A DNA stretch of 64,000 nucleotides from contig CM065651.1 in NCBI GenBank assembly GCA_033220425.1, forward strand, positions 744,001-808,000, given 5' to 3'. Every line of letters starts with the position of its first letter. Positions within the stretch are counted from its first letter, which is position 1. Source of the stretch: Lepraria neglecta (lineage: Eukaryota > Ascomycota > Lecanoromycetes > Lecanorales > Stereocaulaceae). This document shows, in pieces, positions 1-9,359 of the stretch. The notes under the pieces are model-generated. The model was not told the DNA's origin, did no database searches, and saw nothing but the letters and a program-made list of their open reading frames with translations. Made by a program: the position numbers and the translations under genes.

Positions 1-1088
1 AGGACCGTTCACGCTGCGCTCATTCCTTGGGCAGGGCATCACACCCGGCCCACTTGGTGTTCTTCGATCGATCGACGAGGCACGATTTGTTCGGGTTGAT
101 GGGTCAGTGATTGAGATGTTGTCCTAAGGCGTGGAAAGAAGATGCGGCGGTCGGCATCGTAAATGTGGCTGAAAATGGCATTGGGATGGGGGAAGAACAG
201 GGAGACAGGATAGAAGGATAGGCTAGAATATTGCAGCCACTTTCAACATCAAAGAACTTAGGAGGCCTTGCCATGGCTGTGTCACCACAATATGGGTTTG
301 CTAGATTCTAATCGAAAGCAACAGTCCTTTGCTTTTGTGATCTTTCCACGTGTAGTTATGGAAGAATTTGCACAGTCTATGATCGTCATGACCGGTTGAT
401 CAGGTGGAATTCAAGTGTATCCGACCAAGAAATACGCAGGTAAGCAGCAGGAAGGTGTAGTTGCCGCAGGCAGATCACTTCGACGCCGGTGGAACAGCAT
501 GGAAGGCAAAAGAGCTTCACGGTAACACATGGTGAAACGCTAAGGTATTTCGGCTGGTATTCGGACTTCCGGATGTCTTACAAAAGTACCTTTTGTATGC
601 CGTCCATTATTATTATAGTAGCTATATGCATCGCGCAAATCCCTATGAACGAGTTTTGCATTATTGAGGCAAGATATATGAGCGTCCGATAAAAGATCTA
701 AGTCTTAGATTGCACGTCGGACGACGTCTAGTCCTAAAGGAGAGCAGCTTCTAAAATGACATCAATGCATAGATCAAAGTGATTAATCGTAAAAGGACCT
801 ACACTCATGATACTTTTGCACGACAATGATAATCATAGCTAGAGGAATGGCCCAAGATTCTAAAGAAATGCACGAATTATTGGGCAGTGAGTTGGGCGAA
901 GAGCGTGACGCGTCGAAAATCGATGTATCGGTGGCAAGTTTCATTACGTAGGGAATTTCACCATGTAGGGATGTGGTTTGCTTCAACTCTCAAAGGATTC
1001 TGTGCGTGTCGAAGTCTAGGCACCAGGCGGGGCTTAAGGTATTGAAAAAAACGAGGGCAGGTCAAGCCGAAGGCTGAGGGACCCATTT
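1..1088. other. Left-edge intergenic sequence
   Basis: No gene supported. Only short ORFs occur, and they lack recognisable domains or plausible splicing. A CACGTG core lies near 349. The right end grades into the GCTCCC-bordered repeat element. Confidence 0.6.
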
Positions 1089-2522
1089 CAGGCTCCCATC
1101 TGCTGCGCCCCCTGCACTGGCCCCATAGTGCTCCCTGCTCCCTCGCTGCTCCCTCCAAAGCGGCCCTGCTCCCTTTCTCGAACCGAAATGGCAATTCCCA
1201 ATCCTAAGTTCGGGGTGTATATAATATATATATACAAGTTAGTGCCCGTAATCTTCACAGAAGATTACCGTTAAAACGGCTATCTCTCGCTTATTTTATA
1301 CTCGATTTAGAAAATTGAAGCGGAATTAGAAAGCCCCCTATTTATAGTATATTTTATATATAAAGTTAAGCCCTAACCCTAATATATTAAAAGTTATTAA
1401 GGGTTAAATATTTGAGTGCTCAGGAGGCACTTCGGGGGTGACTGCAGGGGTAGCTTCAGGGAACTCTACAGGTAAAAACATGTTTTTTGAGCTTTCCTCA
1501 GCCAAATCTTAGCCGATTTTGAAAATTCTGACGGTATTAGAAAGCGCATGCTTGGTTCCAAATCTTATGAAATCATCTCGGTATTACATGACGCATGTGG
1601 CGCGGGGCAGTACTGCGAAGAAGTTACGGTACGCATTCAATTTTTGATGTTCCAGGGTCCGGGGCGCCAAGCTTAATGCTTGGCATTTGCTACTCAGCTC
1701 GCGCTGCCTGCAAAACATTGCGAAAACGCTTCTTTTGCTCATAACTATTGCGCAAATAGACCGATTCTAAAAATTCTGACGGTATTAGAAAGCGCATGCT
1801 TGGTTTCAGAACTTATGAAATCATCTCGATATCATATGACGTATGTGGCGCGGGGCATTGCTGCGAAGAAGTTGCGGTGCGCATTCAACTTTTGATGTTC
1901 CAGGGTCCGGGGGCGCCAAGCTCAATGCTTGGCATTTGCCACTAAGCTCGCGCTGCCTACAAAATATGGCGAAAACGCTTCTTTTGCTCATAACTATTGC
2001 GCAAATAGGCCGATTCTAAAAATTCTTGATGCGCAAGCAAGCTAATGATTGAATCCAAAAATAATGAAATCATCTCGATATCATATGATGTATGTGGCGC
2101 GGGGAAGTACTGCGAAGAAGTTGCGATGCGAATTCAACTTTTGGTGGTTGAAGGCGCTAGCCGAGAGAGGGAATGCAGAATATAGGGCCAATCTCATTGG
2201 CTGCAAGTGCGGAATTTCTCCGAATGTCGCGATAATCTGTTATTAGAAGAAAGATATAAGAGATATTTTAATAAGAGAAAGCGTAAATTATATATTAGCG
2301 AGCTATTACGCGTAACTAAAAACGAATAAAAAAAGAAAAAGGGAAAAAATAAAGAAAAAGAGTAGAATATAATATAATAGGCGGTTAATAAAGCTATAAC
2401 CGGCTCCCTTTTAATTATAAGCTAAATAAAGCCTATCAGTTAAAGTTATAAGGGAGCAAGGGGAGCAGCGAGGAAGCAGGGGGCGTAGTAGGGCAGTGCA
2501 GGGGCACAGCAGTGGGAGCCTG
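1089..2522. mobile_element. AT-rich element with inverted GCTCCC-rich ends
   Basis: The left end (from 1089, reading CAGGCTCCCA then CTGCTGCGCCCCCTGCACT) matches the reverse complement of the right end (about 2452-2522, CAGGCTCCCACTGCTGTGCC then CCTGCACT). Both continue inward into runs of GCTCCC-like words. Between them lies very AT-rich DNA (about 1200-1420 and 2230-2450) and a 249-bp tandem array. The left-end tail TTCGGGGTGTATATAATATA (about 1210) recurs at 15.68 kb, so this is a dispersed family. No transposase could be read. A DNA transposon or fold-back element eroded by RIP is the most natural reading, but exact ends and a target duplication were not established. Confidence 0.5.
1510..2160. 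repeat. 249-bp tandem array, about 2.6 copies
   Basis: The words AAATTCTGACGGTATTAGAA, GAAATCATCTCGATATCATA, TGTGGCGCGGGG and CTGCGAAGAAGTT recur with spacing of 248-249 bp. Copies begin near 1512, 1760 and 2009, and the last is truncated. A more diverged version of the copy start (GAAAATTGAAGCGGAATTAG) sits near 1312. Most differences between copies are C/T or G/A transitions, as RIP would leave. Short ORFs inside it are by-products of the repeat. Confidence 0.85.
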
Positions 2523-3138
2523 CTCCCTGCTGTGGCTTTAAGCCAAATCCATGCTTGAAATGGTTCAGAACGTTGGGGTCGATACCTAGATCAGCAGCAC
2601 TCTGACAAAGCCCAACTCGCTGTTGCAATGTAGCCATCAGATCTAGCCATATCAAGTTCTGTCAGTCCCCTTGTCTCGCGTAGCCCTGCGGCGGACTTCC
2701 CTGGAAGTGCCATGGTTTTCCCCCAAGGCGGAACCACGTTCGAGACCCCAAGCACGCAGCGCTCTAAATGTATCTTCTCAATTACAGTAGGTTGCAGATT
2801 CTGACAGTCGGCACCACCATCTTCGGCGCCTTCTCGGCGGGCTCCATAAATACTAGCAATATTATTGGATCAATTTGCAAAGACGACCTCGTTTGGGAAA
2901 CAATAGATGCTGCCCCCAATGCTGCAACCGCCTTCCTTATCTTGCGTACAGAAACCCTCCCTCTTTCCCCCGGGCACCCCTCGCTTCCCCACAAAGCCGC
3001 CTCTAGATAAGGCATCTGCTGCAGGCTCAGCCGCGCTGGCTTACCTTCCAAGCCCCTATCTGTGTGTATGACTCTCCAACCAAACCTTAAAAACCTAGCA
3101 TCTGCCCACGATGGACAGTCTGATCTTTACGCGTGGCA
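2523..3138. other. Upstream region of the ankyrin gene
   Basis: Non-repetitive sequence of ordinary composition that should hold the promoter of the gene starting at 3139. Short ORFs on both strands (about 2770-3050) have no recognisable features. No clear TATA box was identified. Confidence 0.5.
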
Positions 3139-5607
3139 ATGGACCCAGTGTCCGTTAGCGCCAGTGCTCTCACCTTCGTTGGCGCGTGTCGCACGCTCAT
3201 CGCCGGCTTCAGGTTCGCGAAAGAACTGTCAAATGCCCCTGCCGAAATTACAGAGGTGAGCGAAGAGCTCAATGATCTACAACATGTCCTCACCGCCGTT
3301 GGAATGGTTACGATACAGCGGGAGGATGATGTATTCGAAGTCCTTCTGTCGCCACTGTTTGTGAAGGTCGATCACATCCTCGAGGAGCTGTGCAGTATTT
3401 GCGGGGCTTGTTCCAAAAGGCTAAGGCATGACGCCGAGTATGCAGAACACCTCAAGATTCAGGTGCTGGCTCGGTTCAAGTGGACGCGCGAGAAGGGTCG
3501 GGTGGGAGGACTACGGGAAAGGTTGAAGGTGCTTCGGCTGGACTTTGCGAATCAGCTTGCTGCGATCAGCTTGTAAGTCCGGCCTCACTACTAAAGCACT
3601 CTACCGTCCGCCCTAGAAGGTGGGGAGTCCTGCTTCGCCACAACCTGGACGTTTAGTGGCGAACGTTCAAACTTCATATATCAATAGCTGATGTTCTATT
3701 CACCCTATTCTGTAGGCTCGATCTTGCTCAATTGAGATCAGACCTGAAGTCCCTTTCTCTCAAGTCGGATTGTGCAGCAACAGTTACAACTCAAGTTGTG
3801 GACCTCGGCGTCGATCCACCAACGGACTACGAGGAGAAAGATAGCGAAATGCAAATACCAACTGGGCCACCACCACCAACCCCATCAGCAGTAGACACTG
3901 ATAAGTCTCGGAGACAGAATCATGTCTCCACGCAACCGCTTTTCCAATACCGGGAATCAATTGCGAGTGAGCCTAATGCCTTACAAGTCATCAAAGCCTG
4001 CAGCTGTGCCTGCCACACCATGACGCGCATCAAGACCCCTGGAATGCTCCAGAAAGCCTTTGGATGTCTACTTATCAAATCCAACGGCCTCTATGGTAGC
4101 CCCGCTTGCAACGAATTCTCCTGCCATTGCCGCATCAACGCCAGGATCAATATATCTTATCGGTTCCCCGAATGGCTTCTCGACCGGGTTATGTCATCGG
4201 TCATCCTTTCGAACCGTCTAAGCGGTCCACAGCTTTCTCTAGTAACGCTACGAGTCGTCCCCCATACCTCCGAGATTTTCTTCCATGCAATGTCCGGCAA
4301 TATCGAAGGCATCATGAACCTCTTTGAAAAGGGCCTTGCGGCACCGAGCGACGTCAACAGCACCTTGGGTTACAGTGCACTACACGTGAGTCTGGAGTGT
4401 CAAAATTCTCTGTTGCCTTCACTGACTGGAAAGGTGTATAGTACGCTGTAGACAAGGGTCATCTTGATCTCTGCCAGTTTCTATTGAAAGAAGGAGCTCG
4501 CCCTGACGTTCAAGATCAAGATGAGAAGTAAGCTCATTGACCAAGAAGTCAAATATCAAACACTGATTCCGAAACAGCAGCGTAACCGACTTGGCTTGGA
4601 ATCAGATCTGTCTGAGGAAGATTCCAGCTGCCAAGGCAGCTGCTCTACAAAAAATGTTTGATAAGGATGACTGGTTCGAGGCTCGCCAGTTCACGATTTT
4701 GCATAAAATTGTACTCAATCAAGCACCAACACCCCGGGACCTCGCCCAGGAACTCTCAAACTCAACCCAAATAATCGATTTCGCCGATTCCGAAGGCCGG
4801 ACTCCCCTATCCTGGGCAGCAGAAGCCGGAAACGCCCAAGCCGTGGAAACCCTTCTCAAATTCGGCGCCAGCACCTCCAAAAAGTCCATCATTGGCTTGA
4901 CACCACTCCACTACGCTGCCCGGGGTCCCGACTCAACATGCATGGCCATTCTACTGAAACACGGCGCATCCGTCGGCGCTAAGAACAAATGGGCTCAAAG
5001 CCCCCTAAACATAGCGGCGTATTTCCAGAACGACCCTTCATTCGTCCGCCTCCTCCTCGACCACGGCGCCGACATCAAAGAGAAAGACTGCTTCGGCTCC
5101 TCAGCCCTCATCTGCACCTTCACGAATAACGACCGCACAGCACGCTATCTCTTATCCCGTGGCGCCGACATTAACAGCCGCGACAACGGTGGCAGCACCC
5201 CCCTTTGCGACGCCATCGAGAGCAACAGTCACGAATGCATCACCCTCCTCCTCGACAGCGGAGTCGATCTCGCGCTGACGGATCTAAACGGCGAGACAGC
5301 ATTCCATCTCCTAGCACGCCGTGGCGACCTCGACACTCTCAAGATCTTCCTCGCCACCGATACAGGGGTGTTTGCGAACCTGAAACCTAACAGTATCAAC
5401 AATGATGGTTTTACCGTAAAAGATCTGATGATGCAGCGGGTTGACAGTACCCCTGAATTGGAAATGGCCTTTCAGCAGTTATTGGCCAAGTTGGATCCAA
5501 TGGGCAATACCGTCATGGTTTATGACGCGTTAGAGGAGTCGGGGCCGGTTTGCGAGAAGAACGGCCCGCTTGTGGATGTCACGGTCAAGGAGATTCTGGT
5601 CGAATGA
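3139..5607 (+). CDS. Ankyrin-repeat protein with fungal STAND-type N-terminal domain
   Basis: Four exons: 3139-3572, 3716-4385, 4442-4527, 4578-5607 (740 codons, 739 aa). The start is ATG at 3139. Introns carry GTAAGT, GTGAGT and GTAAGC donors. The N-terminus (MDPVSVSASALTFVGACRTL) is the helical domain found at the head of many fungal STAND/NLR-like proteins. A middle segment has a cysteine/histidine-rich patch (CSCACH, residues about 235-240). The C-terminal half is ankyrin repeats, for example GYSALHYAVDKGHLDLC across the second intron, then GRTPLSWAAEAGNAQAVETL and LTPLHYAARG. No NACHT or NB-ARC P-loop is visible, so this is not a full NLR. Such proteins are presumed to act in recognition or scaffolding; the specific function is unknown. 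The acceptor of exon 4 could be 4577 or 4580; both keep frame. Confidence 0.85.
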
Positions 5608-5884
5608 AGTGGACAGTATCGAGGCTGAAGGGGAATAGTTTCTAAGTTTTAGGGAGCGCTTGTTTGATGGAATGATGAGACCATGATAATACCCAGCTAG
5701 GCAGGAATAGAGATCTTGGTTGAATACTAAGGTTAAGGTCGTTCTGAATGCCCTATAAGAGTGACGATGCGGCCTTTAACGCGGGAGTAATGCGACTGCC
5801 ACCTTTGTTAGCCCTTGGTCACGTGTTGCACTTAGTTTGAGGAATATATATATACAAGAGAAACCACAACCGTAGACACTACGG

Positions 5885-6075
5885 TCCCTACCTAGAAGGC
5901 AGTGAAAGAAAAGGTACATCTACAAATCTGAGTGGTAGAGTAGGTACCACATTTTCACGCCCTACAAAGGGGTCCTTCAGGTAGGTTTTTAAGAGCGTTG
6001 CAGGGCAATGCGAGAGGGGGTACATCTACTCCCACACAAATTTTTGGCTACAGAACATGTACCCCTCTCAAAGGA
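5885..6075. repeat. Hairpin-rich segment with two nearby inverted repeats
   Basis: One inverted pair is CCTACCTAGAAGG (about 5889) with CCTTCAGGTAGG (about 5974). A second is GAGAGGGGGTACAT (about 6011) with ATGTACCCCTCTC (about 6057). The words GGTACATCTAC also recur at about 5913 and 6019. This could be a remnant of a MITE-like element. No target duplication was identified. Confidence 0.45.
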
Positions 6076-6249
6076 GTCTGCATTATCTTGGAAGCCCTTG
6101 CTCTGGGGCCTTTGGGAGCCGTTGCAGCTTTCTCCCAGCTCTCGTCTAGCTCTTGCGACGTCTCCTTCGACCAATAATAGTGACTCCCTGCTCTTGCTAG
6201 GTCCACACAACCAATCATAGCGTCTGCTCTAAGTGGGAGATTCGGGAGA

Positions 6250-6440
6250 GCGGTTTGGAGCGTGGTTAGGAGCGCGGTTTAGGGCGCGGTTTGCGGCGCG
6301 TTTTGAGTGAGGATTTGAGGAGTTTGAGCCCTTAGGAGAGCCATCGCAGCCCCTATACAGATTCGGGTGAGAGAGCAGATATATCTCCCGTGGTTTGCAG
6401 CGTTTTTTTGCAGCGGGTTTTGCAGCGGGTTTTGAGTGAG
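6250..6440. repeat. Short G/T-rich minisatellite patches
   Basis: A degenerate unit of about 12 bp (GAGCGGTTTGGA, GCGTGGTTAGGA, GCGCGGTTTAGG and similar) repeats about five times near 6250-6306. A related unit of about 11 bp (TTGCAGCGGGTT) repeats near 6399-6440. They are simple-sequence patches with no coding signal. Confidence 0.6.
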
Positions 6441-6735
6441 CGGCCTTCAGCGAAAGCTTATTGCCTCGAGCCGCAATTGTAATGTACCCATCACCTTGAC
6501 CTCAAATGTGGACGCCTGGGTTGACGTATTGACCTAACCGACCTCTATCCTGGCGCACCGTGATAGATGTGTGCACAAACATCATCGGCCCTCAACACGT
6601 AACAATGCGACCTCCCTCTGCACGTCGCATTCCACAGCCTAGCGACACCTCCACCGAGGCAGCGAGCGCGGCCACCCTGCACGACACCCCTTCCGAGGGC
6701 CTGATGCGATCCCTATAACCCGTCCGCCGCCCGAC

Positions 6736-7095
6736 ATGGGATTCGCACTATACGCGCGTGCTGCGCTCCTGCTTACCGCGCGACAGGAGAGTGGCGAGGA
6801 CCCCGACCCGGAGACAAGCTCAGAGGCCGGGCAGAAAGAGATATACACCTCCTAGGCGCTGTCAATCTTTATTGGCCTGCTTATCATCGCTTTCTTCACC
6901 AGCTATGTTCTGCAGGCCCGGAAGATTCAGGCTGTGCATGAAACGGTCATGCCAATCTTCGCTGGAATGGTCATCGGGCTTACCCTGCGGTTGACGGCGA
7001 TTGAGAGCGTGCTGGATGTGGTGACTTTTGATGCCGACGGCCAATTCAAAGAAATTCTTCTGGTACCGCTGGATGTCCATGCCTCGGGATGATGA
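6736..7095 (+). pseudogene. Fragment of an NHX-type Na+/H+ exchanger gene
   Basis: From ATG at 6736 the frame reads MGFALYARAALLLTARQE, then an acidic stretch DPDPETSSEAGQKEIYTS. After an in-frame TAG it continues ALSIFIGLLIIAFFTSYVLQ, RKIQAVHETVMPIFAGMVIG and LTLRL. This is the N-terminus and first membrane helices of endosomal/vacuolar Na+/H+ exchangers (Nhx1/NHE6-9 type). The family normally has Trp at the stop position (...SSWALL...), so TGG to TAG is a simple explanation. Similarity fades after about 7030 and the remaining roughly 500 residues of the transporter are absent. It is a truncated, non-functional copy, and the fragment suggests a duplicated segment that then decayed. A functional copy presumably lies elsewhere. 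Confidence 0.75.
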
Positions 7096-8156
7096 TCAAA
7101 CTTTTCATATCCATCACAAGGTTGGCCAAGCAATACATGTGTGCGTCACGCTCTGATCAATGACCAGGGTTCCCTTGTGCTCGACATCACGATACCAACC
7201 GTTCAGTCGACCTTTCACTTCAAAACGTGGACAAAGAAACAGAGTTAAACGCAAGACAGCTCAGCGCTACTGACGAGTGGCTAAAGAGGCCGCTTCTGTA
7301 ACGTCGCATGTATTGCCCACCGATGAAGATATAGGGCAGCGGACCTCACGCTCTGGTAGGCCTATTCGACACCCATTCAGAAATAGGCCTAGCGAGGGCT
7401 ATATATAAGAGTGCGGAGATCGCGGTCAATAGGAGTTACGTGATAGAGTCCGCATGCGGAGGTGTGCCGCCTTGCACATGTTATGCCCTAGCTCTAGAAC
7501 TAGGAAACACCTCTGCTACGAAGGGGAGATCTTCCGCCCTGAAATCTTCCTATCACCCTGGGACAGGAACTTTGCAAATGTACCTTACATATTTAGGAAT
7601 GTTCACAAGCCAACCGCCGAATTAAGCGCGAGCAAAGCCATGTGCCAAGTTCCCAAGAGTGCCTGCCATGCCAGCCCGCCATTCGCCCTCATCAAGCTAT
7701 GAACCCTCTCTGCACTTCAGAAATGCCACGCAGGTCTCACGGGTGTCGATAGCGCGCTCAAATCGCCGCCTACGGAATATGCAAAGCGTACTTCAATCGG
7801 CATGTTCGATGGCAAGTTATGCGATGCGTCTCCTTTTGGGATTGGGAATGGCTCTGTCTCATTGAAACATTCTCCTCTGTCACGTCTAGGCTGCCTTTTC
7901 AACATACTAGTTGATAGGTACTCGCCAAAGGATAATCGATCTGTTCTGCTCTGGGCAACGTATCCGATTTCTTGGCCAACAAAAGAACATTGCTGTTGCG
8001 TTTGTGTGTCTTTGGTTCCACTGGAGTTTACCACAGGCGAATTCAATGAAGAGACTTCCTGATGACGGCCGTAGTCCCTTTTGGATGGTTAGGTGGTCCA
8101 GCGAAGTTTGATGAAGGGAGACTCATCTGATATGCCCGCTCTACGTCATTGTGTCG
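7096..8156. other. Intergenic region, no supported gene
   Basis: Several ORFs of 60-110 codons overlap on both strands without recognisable domains or splice continuity. I see no repeat structure. It may include further decayed exchanger-gene sequence that is no longer readable. Confidence 0.5.
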
Positions 8157-8486
8157 TCATTTTATGTGAGCTGCCATCTTGTCTTTGCTAAGGAAATGCA
8201 ATTCGTACATGGGGCATTTTCCTTGGTGTTTACTGATGCCATGGGAGGCCATTTTCTGGAAGATGTAGGACCTGGCACAATCCTGGCATTGCAGCCGTGT
8301 ACGACTGATGTGATTGTTTAAGACATGTCGAAGCACAGCAGTATGGGACTTGTGATGCCATTGACATCTTGTACAGTCAAAGCCAAGCTCCGTGCAATGT
8401 CGATGAATCTGTCGTTTAGCCATCCGCACATTCTTGACACAGAGGAACGACACATCCAATACTTGTAAATGGGCGACGTTTGTCAA
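8157..8486 (-). CDS. Small C2H2 zinc-finger-like ORF, possibly decayed
   Basis: This 109-codon ORF contains one canonical C2H2 finger, CTRCQWHHKSHTAVLRH followed by VLNNH (C-x2-C-x12-H-x4-H, about residues 38-59). A second near-canonical one, CQDCARSYIFQKMASH then GISKH (C-x2-C-x11-H-x4-H), follows. Flanking stretches look like two further fingers missing a ligand: FLCVKN with QIHRH at the N-terminus, and KCPMYELHFLSKDKMAAHIK at the stop. The regular spacing argues that a tandem zinc-finger protein was encoded here. Loss of ligands in the outer fingers and the abrupt end suggest a truncated or decaying gene. A DNA- or RNA-binding role is inferred from the fold only. Confidence 0.45.
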   Translation of the reverse strand: MTNVAHLQVLDVSFLCVKNVRMAKRQIHRHCTELGFDCTRCQWHHKSHTAVLRHVLNNHISRTRLQCQDCARSYIFQKMASHGISKHQGKCPMYELHFLSKDKMAAHIK

Positions 8487-9359
8487 TGAATTGAATATCT
8501 CAATGTATTGGTGACCACTTGCCCAGTCTTATACTACTGATTTATGGACTACAACCGTGCCGCAAGTATTTGATTCCTTCTTCTCGTGATGGATCCCTTT
8601 GGAACTTAACTTGGCAAAGGGCTTGGCATAGGAAAGCTACCCCGAGCTCGTGCTTGATGTTAGTCATGCTGCCTATTCTTGAGAAGAAAACCCACCAGCG
8701 CAAGTGGGCGTTGACTGTCCAAAGGACTGTCTGTGCAGGTCACAATATCCAGCTTGAGTTTCCGCACGCCGAACTCGCGCGAAAAGTGAGCATAACATCC
8801 TGATCCATCCCACTGTCTACACGGCTTACGAAAAGATGCAGGCTACCGAATTCTATCATCCGCCTCTGCCCAAAGCCTTCCTACATATGCGGTGAACACA
8901 GCCCTCTCGAAGTCTCCACCGAATTACAAAATTATCGCTGCGCAAATAAGCTAGCTTCTAGAGCCCTTGAATACATCTCTCCATGTATGCCATTACCTCT
9001 TCTTCTCTGAACCATATCCCGCCTTGAGCAACAGATATACCCTGCAGCAGATTCTACCAGCTTGTGGAGCTAAGTATTTGCTTCCGATCTTTCATTGAGT
9101 TGATTTTCTGTAGGTCGAAGAATGGCTACGAAAATAAGAATCTTGTTCCTGATGCTCTCGTACAGCACAAAACCGTCGACAAAGATTTAGCCGCTACACT
9201 ACGTAGAATTTAACTTCGAACATCTCAACAGTGAGCAACCTAAGTTGCAGCAGGTGGTAGTGAGTAAAACGTTCCAGATTTGTGCCATAAAACATGGATG
9301 CACGAATGAACCGATGGAGACGAGCCTTATCCTGCTTAACTCAGGACACAAGCGCTTGG
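8487..9359. other. Intergenic region downstream of the P450 gene
   Basis: I see no supported gene or repeat. It should contain the P450 3' untranslated region at its right edge. Confidence 0.5.

Larger units (their letters stand above)
5608..6735. other. Intergenic region rich in small repeats
   Basis: No intact gene. It holds a hairpin-rich segment (5885-6075) and short G/T-rich minisatellites (6250-6440), listed separately. The right end adjoins the exchanger pseudogene. Confidence 0.55.

Noticed and set aside
489-692. 67-codon ORF near the left edge
   Set aside because: No domain, no splice support, ordinary chance length for this composition.
1366-1384. Telomere-like CCCTAACCCTAA words
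   Set aside because: Only about two units in AT-rich repeat DNA; no array, so not evidence of a telomere or an interstitial telomeric site.
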